A stretch of DNA of 32,713 nt from an uncultured Lachnospiraceae bacterium (lineage in GTDB: Bacteria > Bacillota > Clostridia > Lachnospirales > Lachnospiraceae). Both the position numbers and the translations under genes were made by a program. Shown piece after piece: positions 1 to 7,217 of this stretch; position 1 is the first letter of the stretch, and every line of letters begins with the position of its first letter. The stretch is taken from NCBI GenBank assembly GCA_947629545.1, contig CANREE010000026.1:1-32713 (forward strand), in the 5' to 3' direction. Under the pieces are notes generated by a model. The model saw only the letters and a list, made by a program, of their open reading frames with translations, was not told the origin of the DNA and made no database searches.

Positions 1-1
1 C

Positions 2-1360
2 GTCACCGAGACATGCGCTTACACCAACCACACCATTCTCGCCGAGGCGCTGGAAAAGTGGCCGCGGGGCGACCTTGCGCTCATCGTTCCCCAGCTTATG
101 CCCATCATCGAAAAGTTGGATCGGCTGGCCCGTACACGCACGCAGGACAGCTCCACCTATATCATCGACGACGCAGGGCTTGTCCACATGGCCAATATGG
201 ACATCCACTTCACCCACTCCACCAACGGTGTCGCAGCGCTCCATACCCAGATCCTCAAGGACAGCGAGCTTTCCAACTTCTACCGTCTCTATCCGGAGAA
301 GTTCAACAACAAGACGAACGGCATCACCTTCCGGCGCTGGCTTTTGGAGTGTAACCCGGCTTTGGCCGCCCAGATCGAGTCGCTTATCGGCGGCGGGTTC
401 AAGAAGGACGCCCGGGAGCTGGAAAAGCTCATGGACTACGTGGAGAACGATGCGGTTCTGTCAAAATTTGCCTCCATCAAGCGGGACAATAAGCGCGCTC
501 TGGCCGACTGGCTCTGCGAGAAACAGGGAGTGCGGATAAACCCCGACGCCATGTTCTCTATTCAGTCCAAGCGTCTCCATGAGTACAAGCGCCAGCAGCT
601 CAACCTGCTGTTCCTGATCCATCAGTATCTTGAGATCAAGTCCGGCCATCTGCCCTCCGTTCCGCTGGTGAGCGTTTTCGGAGCCAAGGCGGCCCCGGCC
701 TACACCACCGCCAAGGACATCATTCACGCCCTTATCGCGCTGTCAAAGGTGATCGCCGCGGACGCTTTGGCGTCCAAATGGATGCAGATCGTCTTTGTGG
801 AGAACTACAACGTGACTGCCGCCGAGAAGGTCATTCCCGCCTGCGACCTGTCCGAGCAGATCAGCCTGGCATCCAAAGAGGCGTCCGGCACCGGCAACAT
901 GAAGTTCATGCTCAACGGGGCCGTGACTCTGGGCACCATGGACGGCGCGAATGTGGAGATCGCCGAGAGAGTCGGTGAGAAAAATATTTACATTTTCGGC
1001 CAGAGCAGCGGCCAGGTCATCGCCTCCTACGCCAGAGGTACATACCGTGCGAGAGATTGGTATGACAGCGACTTCAACATTCGCCGTGCCGTGGACTTCC
1101 TGACCGGCGGGGAGATGCGTGACGTCGGCATTGGGGAGAGCCTGGGCAGGCTCCGCGCCCAGCTGATCGACAGCGACTGGTTCCAAACCTTCCCCGACTT
1201 CAACGCCTACGTTGTCCGCAAGACCCAGGCTATGCAGGATTACGCCATGAATCCCGCCCACTGGGCACGCATGGCGTTCATAAACGTCGCCAGGGCCGGC
1301 TTCTTCTCCTCCGACCGTACCATCGAGGAGTACAACAGGGACATCTGGCACCTGGGCTGA
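2..1360 (+). CDS. glgP: Glycogen/alpha-glucan phosphorylase, C-terminal part (5' truncated by window)
   Basis: Releases glucose-1-phosphate from the non-reducing ends of glycogen or maltodextrin in the cytoplasm, using pyridoxal phosphate. The frame is open to the left window edge, so the first in-frame ATG (98) is internal. The first visible residues, YTNHTILAEALEKWP, are typical of the middle of the family. About 452 residues are present against roughly 750-850 for whole proteins, so about 300-400 are missing. The PLP-lysine motif EASGTGNMKF is intact, with the Lys codon at 902-904, followed by the conserved GTMDGANVEI. The C-terminus looks complete. Codons end in C more often than in the spoIIIA genes downstream, which may reflect high expression. 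Family assignment is very secure; glycogen versus maltodextrin preference cannot be read from the sequence. Confidence 0.96.
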   Translation, partial: VTETCAYTNHTILAEALEKWPRGDLALIVPQLMPIIEKLDRLARTRTQDSSTYIIDDAGLVHMANMDIHFTHSTNGVAALHTQILKDSELSNFYRLYPEKFNNKTNGITFRRWLLECNPALAAQIESLIGGGFKKDARELEKLMDYVENDAVLSKFASIKRDNKRALADWLCEKQGVRINPDAMFSIQSKRLHEYKRQQLNLLFLIHQYLEIKSGHLPSVPLVSVFGAKAAPAYTTAKDIIHALIALSKVIAADALASKWMQIVFVENYNVTAAEKVIPACDLSEQISLASKEASGTGNMKFMLNGAVTLGTMDGANVEIAERVGEKNIYIFGQSSGQVIASYARGTYRARDWYDSDFNIRRAVDFLTGGEMRDVGIGESLGRLRAQLIDSDWFQTFPDFNAYVVRKTQAMQDYAMNPAHWARMAFINVARAGFFSSDRTIEEYNRDIWHLG

Positions 1361-1457
1361 AATGGAGCGTCTGCAGTGCGGTCCGGTTAGGGGCAGACCC
1401 CCAAATTGGAGCAAGAACCGCGATTCCCGCAATCAAAAAATAATCCCTGTTTCGGTG

Positions 1458-1487
1458 GAATGTTTCCCTCCCGCTCCCACATATATT
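1458..1487 (+). promoter_or_regulatory. Candidate sigma-E promoter of the spoIIIA operon
   Basis: GAATGTT (1458-1464) matches the Bacillus sigma-E -35 consensus KMATATT at 6 of 7 positions. After 15 bases comes CATATATT (1480-1487), close to the -10 consensus CATACANT. The spoIIIA operon is sigma-E dependent in B. subtilis, so an element here is expected. The start would fall near 1494, giving a very short leader that begins just before the Shine-Dalgarno sequence. This is motif matching by eye only. Confidence 0.45.
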
Positions 1488-1510
1488 GTGGGGAGCGAGG
1501 AGGGATTTTT
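1466..1510 (+). terminator. Hairpin with short T tract between glgP and spoIIIAA; also covers the spoIIIAA RBS
   Basis: The left arm 1466-1481 (CCCTCCCGCTCCCACA) pairs with the right arm 1487-1504 around a five-base TATAT loop, with two single-base bulges on the right arm. ATTTTTG follows. It is placed to terminate glgP transcription, and its right arm contains the AGGAGGG Shine-Dalgarno of spoIIIAA (1498-1504). A readthrough transcript would therefore hide that site. The T tract is only five long, so termination strength is uncertain. Confidence 0.6.
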
Positions 1511-1512
1511 GT

Positions 1513-2637
1513 ATGGAGAAGAAAGACGAGCTTCTGCGAATCTTTGCGGGGCCGATCCGGGAGATGCTGGGGAGGGCGGCCCTTAATTGGGATAACGTGC
1601 AGGAGATCCGGCTGCGGGTCGGACGGCCGGTGTTCGTGGTGTGCGGCGGGGAGGAGTATGTGCTGACGGAAGAAGGTGCGCGGCGAGGGAATGCTGGGGC
1701 GGCAGGCCAGATAGCCATGAGTGTCGGAATGGCAAATCAGATAACGGGGAATGTCAGGGCGGCGGGCCGGATTGCGAAGCGTGCCGGGGAAGCCGGCAGA
1801 ACGCCCGGGCAAGTTGAGACGTCGGACCGGGCCGGGGCATACCAGGCGACGCCGCAGGACCTGCGGGAGACGCTGGAATATGTAAGCAGCCATTCCCTCT
1901 ACGCGTTCGAGGAGGAAATCCGTCAGGGCTTTATCACGATTCAGGGCGGGCACCGGATCGGGCTGGCGGGGAAGACGGTAATGGACGGGCGGGGCGTTCG
2001 GACGATTAAATACATTTCCTTCCTGAACGTGCGGCTGGCCCACCAGGTGCGGGGCTGTGCGGACAGGATCATGCCGTATCTGCTGGAAAATGGACAGGCG
2101 CTCCACGCGCTTTTCATATCGCCGCCGCGATGCGGCAAGACGACGCTTCTGCGGGATGTAATACGGCAGATGTCAGACGGACGCGGCTTTACGGTCGGCG
2201 TGGTGGACGAGCGTTCGGAACTGGCAGCCTGCTGGCAGGGGATCCCGCAGAACGATCTGGGCGCCCGTACGGATGTGCTGGACTGCTGTCCGAAGGCGAT
2301 CGGAATGATGATGCTTGTCCGGGCCATGTCGCCGGAGGTGATCGCGGTGGACGAGATCGGCGGCCGGGAGGACATCGACGCCATGCGGTATGCGATGAAC
2401 TGCGGCTGCAGGGTGCTGGCGACGGTCCACGGGGACAGCCTGGAGGATGTGGCCCGGAAGCCGGTTCTGGGAGAAATGGTTTCGGAAGGGATGTTTGACC
2501 GGTATATTGTCTTAAGCAGCCGCGAGGGCGTGGGAACGGTGGAAGAGATCAAGGATGGGGATGGAAAATGCCTGCATTCGGAGAACCGTGCGAAATCAGC
2601 GAATAGAAAAGAAGGAGAGGAAGGAGGCCGCTTATGA
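1513..2637 (+). CDS. spoIIIAA: Stage III sporulation protein AA, ATPase of the SpoIIIA-SpoIIQ channel
   Basis: Secretion-type ATPase, thought to power the SpoIIIA-SpoIIQ feeding channel from the mother cell cytoplasm during engulfment. The Walker A region reads SPPRCGKTTLLRD (Lys about residue 209) and Walker B reads VIAVDEIGG (about 277-284). SLYAFEEEIRQGFITIQGGHR precedes them, as in the family. ATG 1513 is chosen because AGGAGGG lies 8 bases upstream; the in-frame TTG at 1486 falls inside the hairpin and has no RBS. At 374 residues it is longer than the usual 310-330. The excess is an insertion at about residues 54-111 holding two degenerate 20-residue repeats, between the N-terminal RLRVGRP region and the ETLEYVSSHS helix. 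First gene of the operon; it ends in an ATGA overlap with spoIIIAB. The ATPase core looks intact. Confidence 0.95.
   Translation: MEKKDELLRIFAGPIREMLGRAALNWDNVQEIRLRVGRPVFVVCGGEEYVLTEEGARRGNAGAAGQIAMSVGMANQITGNVRAAGRIAKRAGEAGRTPGQVETSDRAGAYQATPQDLRETLEYVSSHSLYAFEEEIRQGFITIQGGHRIGLAGKTVMDGRGVRTIKYISFLNVRLAHQVRGCADRIMPYLLENGQALHALFISPPRCGKTTLLRDVIRQMSDGRGFTVGVVDERSELAACWQGIPQNDLGARTDVLDCCPKAIGMMMLVRAMSPEVIAVDEIGGREDIDAMRYAMNCGCRVLATVHGDSLEDVARKPVLGEMVSEGMFDRYIVLSSREGVGTVEEIKDGDGKCLHSENRAKSANRKEGEEGGRL
1684..1803 (+). repeat. Two degenerate 60-bp tandem repeats inside spoIIIAA
   Basis: Units 1684-1743 and 1744-1803 encode RGNAGAAGQIAMSVGMANQI and TGNVRAAGRIAKRAGEAGRT, sharing the pattern GNxxAAGxIAxxxGxA. 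The nucleotides GGAATG...GGGCGGC recur exactly 60 bases apart (1688 and 1748). They form most of the family-atypical insertion and keep the frame open. Confidence 0.75.
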
Positions 2638-3158
2638 TCTGGTTACGGATAACGGGCTGTGTGCTGGTAACGGCGTCCTGCGGCGCTTTAGGGATCTTAA
2701 AGGCGCGGCAGTGGCAGTCCCACCGGAAGATGCTGGAAACACTGCGGCGGATGGTCTATCTCCTGCGGGGAGAGATCCTCTACGCCATGTCGCCGCTTCA
2801 TGAGGCCCTGGAACGGGTCGGCAGGAAATCGGACGGACCGGCCGCGGTCTGGTTCTGCCGGATGGCGGAGCGGCTTGGCCGGCAGGAGGGGGAGACATTT
2901 TCCCGGGTATGGAAGGAGGAACTGGACAGGCAGGCGAAGGCGATGCTTCTGTCGGCGCGGGAGCATACGGAACTGGCGGAATTCGGGGAGCATCTGGGGT
3001 ATCTGGATGTGGGAATGCAGGAGCGGACCATTGCGCTGTATCTGGAGCAGCTGGATCTGTCGATCGGATTTATGAGGGAGCATGAACAGGAGCGGACTCG
3101 GATGTGTACCTGTCTGGGGATCATGGGGGGACTGTTTCTGGCGGTGATCCTTTGCTAA
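2634..3158 (+). CDS. spoIIIAB: Stage III sporulation protein AB
   Basis: Membrane component of the SpoIIIA complex with GspF-like character in the outer forespore membrane. At 174 residues it has the family length. An N-terminal hydrophobic segment (about residues 3-22) is followed by the conserved KMLETLRRMVYLLRGEILYA and a helical middle region. A C-terminal hydrophobic helix (MCTCLGIMGGLFLAVILC) closes it. The start overlaps the spoIIIAA stop (ATGA at 2634-2637), with AAGGAGG just upstream inside spoIIIAA, so translation is probably coupled. A gap of 144 bases separates it from spoIIIAC, longer than usual in this operon, and nothing recognisable is in that gap. Confidence 0.93.
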   Translation: MIWLRITGCVLVTASCGALGILKARQWQSHRKMLETLRRMVYLLRGEILYAMSPLHEALERVGRKSDGPAAVWFCRMAERLGRQEGETFSRVWKEELDRQAKAMLLSAREHTELAEFGEHLGYLDVGMQERTIALYLEQLDLSIGFMREHEQERTRMCTCLGIMGGLFLAVILC

Positions 3159-3302
3159 GAAAGCTGTTGAGCGTTTGCGGAAAATGGAAGAAGGCAGTTT
3201 GATCAGCGAGGAGACAGGACGAAAAAATCGGTAATTTCAATGGGAAAAGGGTCAGAAGCCGGAAAGAAAACAGAAATGCGCCGGCAGAAAAAGGAGGTTC
3301 AT

Positions 3303-3497
3303 ATGGGTGTTAATCTGATATTCCGGATCGCGGCGGTGGGAATCCTGGTGTCGGTGATCTGCCAGGTATTAAAGCACAGCGGGCGGGAGGAACAGGCGTT
3401 TCTGACGAGCCTGGCAGGGCTGATTCTGGTGCTTTTCTGGATGGTGCCGTATATTTACGATCTGTTTGAGACGATCCGGGATTTGTTTTCCTTGTAA
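3303..3497 (+). CDS. spoIIIAC: Stage III sporulation protein AC
   Basis: Small integral membrane subunit of the SpoIIIA complex, 64 residues, matching the usual 65-68. Two hydrophobic segments are visible: LIFRIAAVGILVSVICQVL and FLTSLAGLILVLFWMVPYIY. The conserved KHSGREEQAF lies between them. The start at 3303 is set by AAGGAGG about 6 bases upstream. A longer in-frame start at 3240 would add a charged, non-conserved 21-residue leader and has no good RBS. With SpoIIIAD it probably forms a membrane subcomplex, a role inferred from the family. Confidence 0.92.
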   Translation: MGVNLIFRIAAVGILVSVICQVLKHSGREEQAFLTSLAGLILVLFWMVPYIYDLFETIRDLFSL

Positions 3498-3509
3498 ACG
3501 GCTATTGAC

Positions 3510-3594
3510 GGATTATACAGGTTAAATGGATTGAATAGGTTATATAGGTTACATGGATTATTATATGGCTAAAATGGATTTCATAGGCTGCATA
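3510..3594 (+). repeat. AT-rich degenerate short repeats between spoIIIAC and spoIIIAD
   Basis: In an otherwise GC-rich operon, this gap is built from variants of (A/C)ATGGATT and ATAGGTT spaced about 8-14 bases apart: GGATTATAC, AGGTTAAATGGATTGA, ATAGGTTATATAGGTTACA, TGGATTATTATATGG, AAATGGATTTC. No open frame runs through it. Function is unknown. Confidence 0.55.
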
Positions 3595-3619
3595 ATCGTG
3601 AGGATAGGAGGGCGAGAGC

Positions 3620-4006
3620 ATGACGGTGATTTCCATTGCTGCGATCGGCATCGCGGCGGCGCTTCTGGCGACTCAGTTTAAGAGTGTGAAGGGGGAGTAC
3701 GGCATTTATCTGGCAATGGCTGCAGGCCTGGTGATCTGCTTTTACTCCGCAACGAAGCTTAAGACAGTGACGGAAACATTTGCAAGGGTGAGGTCGTACA
3801 TACCGGTCAACAGCATCTATCTGGACACGCTTCTGAAAATGGCAGGCATCGCCTACATCGCGGAATTCGCGTCCGGAATCTGCAAGGACGCAGGCTACGG
3901 TTCGCTGGGGAACCAGATCGAGATTTTCGGCAAACTGTCGATTCTGGCGATCAGCATGCCGATTTTGCTGGCGCTTCTGGAAACCGTGCGGAGGTTTCTG
4001 ACATGA
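3620..4006 (+). CDS. spoIIIAD: Stage III sporulation protein AD
   Basis: Integral membrane subunit of the SpoIIIA channel, 128 residues as expected for the family. Hydrophobic segments appear at about residues 3-17, 28-44, 70-85 and 105-123. The stretches YIPVNSIYLDTLLKMAGIAYIAEFASGICKDAG (in part) and GNQIEIFGKL are family hallmarks. The start at 3620 has AGGAGGG about 9 bases upstream. The stop overlaps the next start (ATGA at 4003-4006), so spoIIIAE is translationally coupled. No oddities inside the gene. Confidence 0.94.
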   Translation: MTVISIAAIGIAAALLATQFKSVKGEYGIYLAMAAGLVICFYSATKLKTVTETFARVRSYIPVNSIYLDTLLKMAGIAYIAEFASGICKDAGYGSLGNQIEIFGKLSILAISMPILLALLETVRRFLT

Positions 4007-5301
4007 AGGCGGACGGCTGGGGGACATCCCGGATATGGAACTTATGCTTTTGGGTCCTTATGTTCAGTCTCTTGTGGTGTCACGAGGTGTCTGGCGCGAC
4101 AGCGGACAGAGCGGGGAAGGCAGAATTTCCGGCTTTCTGCCGGAAGCACGAACGCTTCTGTCAGAAGATGCTGTGGGAAGAAGCGGGAGTACGGTCGAGC
4201 AAGGCCGGGGATTCCGCGGCGGAGGCTGACCCCTTCGACGCATATGCGGAGATTCTGGAGCGGCTGAATCTGAAGGAGGCTGAGGATTACGCTCTGGCGA
4301 ATCAAAGCGGCTCTGCGCTGCGACTGACAGATATCATGGGGAAACTGTTAGAAGGCGATCTGGACGGCATCGGGCGGGACATGCTTGCCGTGGTTCGTCA
4401 GGCGCTGCTTGCGGAGATCAGCGAAGGCGGAAGTCTGATCGGGCAGATTCTCCTGCTGGGAATTCTGGGCGCGGTTTTTGCCAATTTCTCCAGCGTCTTT
4501 TCCGCAGGCCAGATTTCAGAGACCGGATTCTATGTGATCTACCTGCTGCTGTTTGCCCTTCTGACCGCGGCTCTCGGGGAGAGCATAGCGGTGGCGTCGG
4601 AAACGGTGGGGACGATTTTGGGATTTATGCGCGTGCTGATGCCGGCTTATTTCCTTGCGGTGGCATTTGCAGGCGGAACTGTGTCGTCGGTGGCCATGTA
4701 CGAGACGGCCATGTTCGGCATGACAGCGGGCGAATGGGTACTGAATTCCGTTATGATTCCGCTGGTGCGGGTCTGGCTGATGCTGGCGCTGGCCGGCAAC
4801 CTGACGAAGGAAAATGTATTTTCAAAGCTGACGGAGCTGGTGGAACAGGTCATCGGCTGGGGGATGAAGACGCTGCTGGGGCTGGTGCTGGGACTGCAGC
4901 TGACGCAGACGCTGGTGCTTCCTTATGTGGATTCGCTGAAAAACGGGACGGTGAAGAAGCTGGTAGGCCTGATCCCGGGCGTGGGACAGGGAGCGGCCGC
5001 AGCGGCGCAGATGATGATGGGCGCCGGGGTGTTAATCAAGAATTCGGTGGGCGCGGCTGCGGTGGTCGTGCTGGCGGTGACGGCGGCCGTTCCGGTTGTG
5101 AAGCTGCTGGTACTGACGGCGCTATATCATTTTACAGCCGCCATACTGGAACCGGTCTGCGATAAACGGGTGCTGGCCTGTGTTGCAGCGGCGGGGAAGG
5201 GACACAAGGCGCTTCTGCGGATTGTGTTTGCGGCGGTGCTGATCTTTGTCCTGACCATTGCCATTGCATGCGCGGGGACGAATGCGGTGTATCTGGCGTG
5301 A
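4003..5301 (+). CDS. spoIIIAE: Stage III sporulation protein AE
   Basis: Large polytopic membrane subunit of the SpoIIIA complex, 432 residues. An N-terminal signal-like segment (about residues 11-30) is followed by an extracytoplasmic region to about residue 140 and then roughly seven or eight hydrophobic helices. The region around SLKNGTVKKLVGLIPGVGQG and the following AAQMMMGAGVLIKNSVG are conserved family features. The start overlaps spoIIIAD by four bases. The last ten codons, encoding CAGTNAVYLA and the stop, are the first unit of a tandem repeat that runs on into the intergenic space. A readthrough of the TGA would stay in frame through the second unit. Confidence 0.95.
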   Translation: MKADGWGTSRIWNLCFWVLMFSLLWCHEVSGATADRAGKAEFPAFCRKHERFCQKMLWEEAGVRSSKAGDSAAEADPFDAYAEILERLNLKEAEDYALANQSGSALRLTDIMGKLLEGDLDGIGRDMLAVVRQALLAEISEGGSLIGQILLLGILGAVFANFSSVFSAGQISETGFYVIYLLLFALLTAALGESIAVASETVGTILGFMRVLMPAYFLAVAFAGGTVSSVAMYETAMFGMTAGEWVLNSVMIPLVRVWLMLALAGNLTKENVFSKLTELVEQVIGWGMKTLLGLVLGLQLTQTLVLPYVDSLKNGTVKKLVGLIPGVGQGAAAAAQMMMGAGVLIKNSVGAAAVVVLAVTAAVPVVKLLVLTALYHFTAAILEPVCDKRVLACVAAAGKGHKALLRIVFAAVLIFVLTIAIACAGTNAVYLA

Positions 5302-5520
5302 CGCGCAGGGACGAATGCGGTGTATCTGGCATGGCGCGCGGGGAACGAATGAGTTCGGTGTGTCCGGTGTGATGCGCAGGGACGGAATGTGGTGTATCCG
5401 GCGTGACGTGCGGGGACGAATGAGTTCGGTGTGTCCGTCATAATGCGCGGAGACGGAATGCAGAGGATTCGGCGTGATCTGCAGGAAGGACGAGTAAGCG
5501 TTGCATCCGGCCTGAATGGC
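5270..5520 (+). repeat. Degenerate 33-38 bp tandem repeat starting inside the 3' end of spoIIIAE
   Basis: Units begin with GCGCRGGGACG at about 5270, 5303, 5336, 5374, 5408 and 5445, with a decayed seventh near 5481. Each has the form GCGCGGGGACGAATG...GTGTATCTGGCGTGA. Unit one is coding (end of spoIIIAE and its TGA); units two onward lie between spoIIIAE and spoIIIAF. The first two periods are exactly 33 bases (11 codons); later ones carry a 4-5 base insertion (AGTTC). There are no unique spacers, so it is not CRISPR. Confidence 0.85.
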
Positions 5521-5544
5521 CGCATCGGGGAGAGGTGACAGTTT

Positions 5545-6462
5545 ATGGCGTGGCTGTACGACTGGGTTGCGGACATCCTGTGTTTTCTGGTACTGATGAG
5601 TCTTCTCGAAGCGCTGCTTCCATCAAAGAAATATATCCGCTATATCCGTTTTTTCGCCGGGGTGGTGCTCATCCTCGTGGCGGTGCAGCCGCTTTCCGGC
5701 GGGCTGGGGCTGGCGGAGGAAATCGACCGGTATTTCGGAGAGTTCACCTTCCAGACGGAGGTGCGGGATATCCGCAGGGATGTGCTCGGGATTGAGGAAG
5801 AACGGCGGCAGCAGATGTTTGCTGCCGGGGAGGACGCTGCGGCGGCGGATGTGGAGGCAATGGTGCGGGAAGCCGGCTTCGTTCCGGTGCGGACGAAGGT
5901 GGAGATTGAAAAGGATGCGGAAGATGAGAATTATGGGGTGGTGAGGACGGTGAGCGCGGTGGTAAGAAGAAACGTGGCAAATATCCCGGAAGGGGAAGCT
6001 GTGGGAACGGGAGAAAAGCCGGTGAGACAGGAAGCAGGAGAAAATGCAGGACAGAATGCAGGAGAAAATGCAGGACAGGGAGCAGGAGAAAATACAGGAC
6101 AGAATGCAGGAGAAAATATAGGACAGAATGCAGGACAGGAAGCGACGGAAGCGACAGGATCTGAGAAGATAGCGGTATCGACGGTAAAGATCGAGATTAC
6201 GCCGGTGGAACTTGGAGAGGCAGAGGGCGCGGACAACCCGAAAAGCCTGAAAGAGCAGGAAAGCCCGGAGACCGCGGATAGCACGAAAGTCCCGGATGAT
6301 TCGAAAGGCCCGGAGACTGCAGAAGCCCCGGACATTTCCCTGCCACAGCAGGATCCTGTCCTATACGCAGCCTCGGCCGATCTCGCGGAACTGAAAAGAA
6401 AGGTGGAACATTTCTATGAACTGGAACCCGAAGACGTGGAAATTCAACTGGAAGGGCGATAA
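5545..6462 (+). CDS. spoIIIAF: Stage III sporulation protein AF with octapeptide repeat insertion
   Basis: Membrane subunit of the SpoIIIA complex. Two N-terminal transmembrane segments (about residues 8-25 and 33-52) surround the conserved LPSKKYIRYIRFF. A soluble domain follows, and the C-terminus has the typical KRKVEHFYELEPEDVEIQ. At 305 residues it is well above the common 190-220. The excess is a hydrophilic insertion from about residue 150 to 275, including an AGENAGQN-type repeat at about 164-199 and a Pro/Glu/Ser-rich stretch. The start at 5545 follows GAGAGGTG. It overlaps spoIIIAG by 47 bases. Identity rests on the conserved ends and the operon position. Confidence 0.9.
   Translation: MAWLYDWVADILCFLVLMSLLEALLPSKKYIRYIRFFAGVVLILVAVQPLSGGLGLAEEIDRYFGEFTFQTEVRDIRRDVLGIEEERRQQMFAAGEDAAAADVEAMVREAGFVPVRTKVEIEKDAEDENYGVVRTVSAVVRRNVANIPEGEAVGTGEKPVRQEAGENAGQNAGENAGQGAGENTGQNAGENIGQNAGQEATEATGSEKIAVSTVKIEITPVELGEAEGADNPKSLKEQESPETADSTKVPDDSKGPETAEAPDISLPQQDPVLYAASADLAELKRKVEHFYELEPEDVEIQLEGR
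6034..6141 (+). repeat. 24-bp tandem repeat inside spoIIIAF
   Basis: About four and a half copies of a GCAGGAGAAAATGCAGGACA-like unit with a 24-base period, encoding AGENAGQN and variants. The period is a multiple of three, so copy-number changes keep the frame. It lies in the linker that separates the conserved parts of SpoIIIAF. Confidence 0.9.
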
Positions 6463-7201
6463 AGAGCGATGGATGATCCTGCTGGCTGTGGGACTGATTT
6501 TCTTGATTCTGGCATTCCCGTCCGGAAAGAAGAATGTGACGACGCAGGGAGATTTTGATGCGCAGGGTGCTGGAGGTTACAGTTTCGGGGGTGCGGCAGA
6601 TGGCGGCGGTGGTTATGGCAACGGCCTCCCGGGAAGCAGCGGCGGAGATTCCCAAAACAACAGTTTCACAGAAAGCGGCAGCGGTTACAGCGGCAGTCTT
6701 ACAGGCAGCAGCGCCGGCAATTCCGGCAGCGGCGTTTCCGCTACCGCCGGTCAGAACTCCAATCTCATCGCCGCGTCCCTGCCGGCGGCGTCAGCGCCGA
6801 GCCTCACCTACGAGCAGCGGCTGGAAGCGCGCCTCACGGAGATTCTCTCCCATGTGGACGGCGTCGGCAAGGTGGAGGTGATGATCGTTCTCCGCACCTC
6901 CGAGGAGCGCGTCTGGCTGACGGATCGGGATACCAACACCTCTTCCACCCGCGAGACCGATTCGGGCGGCGGCAGCCGCCAGATCCAGAGCCAGGAGATC
7001 AGCGAGGAGACAGTTCTTACGGGCGGCAGCGGCAGCGCGGCCCCGGTTCTTGAGAAAGAAGTGTACCCGGAGATCAGCGGCGTCATCGTCAGCGCCGCAG
7101 GCGGCGGAAGTCCGGCGGTTCAGGCGGAAATTTCCGCGGCTGTGGAAGCATTATTCGGCGTTCCGTCTCATAAAATAAAAATACTAAAGCGGGTAGAATA
7201 A
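6416..7201 (+). CDS. spoIIIAG: Stage III sporulation protein AG
   Basis: Ring-forming subunit of the SpoIIIA channel in the intermembrane space. A short basic cytoplasmic tail precedes one transmembrane helix (about residues 20-35). A long Gly/Ser-rich linker (about 45-125) follows. The conserved ring-building domain comes last: YEQRLEARLTEILSHVDGVG, KVEVMIVLRTSEERV and the C-terminal EISGVIVSAAGG and HKIKILK. The start at 6416 is inside spoIIIAF, with AAAGGTGG about 10 bases upstream. The alternative near 6473 would remove the cytoplasmic tail. The 47-base overlap is longer than the usual 4-base type. Third positions turn C-rich in the second half, unlike spoIIIAA-AF. Confidence 0.93.
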   Translation: MNWNPKTWKFNWKGDKERWMILLAVGLIFLILAFPSGKKNVTTQGDFDAQGAGGYSFGGAADGGGGYGNGLPGSSGGDSQNNSFTESGSGYSGSLTGSSAGNSGSGVSATAGQNSNLIAASLPAASAPSLTYEQRLEARLTEILSHVDGVGKVEVMIVLRTSEERVWLTDRDTNTSSTRETDSGGGSRQIQSQEISEETVLTGGSGSAAPVLEKEVYPEISGVIVSAAGGGSPAVQAEISAAVEALFGVPSHKIKILKRVE

Positions 7202-7217
7202 AAAAGGAGTGCTGCAC

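Noticed and set aside
1486-1512. Upstream TTG start for spoIIIAA
   Set aside because: It lies in the hairpin loop without an RBS and adds nine non-conserved residues; ATG 1513 has a perfect RBS.
743-2106. Minus-strand open frames of 229 and 239 codons
   Set aside because: They lie opposite glgP and spoIIIAA, lack an RBS and show no protein-family features.
5270-5520. Array resembling CRISPR repeats
   Set aside because: Units are contiguous and degenerate, with no unique spacers and no cas genes; the first unit is coding.
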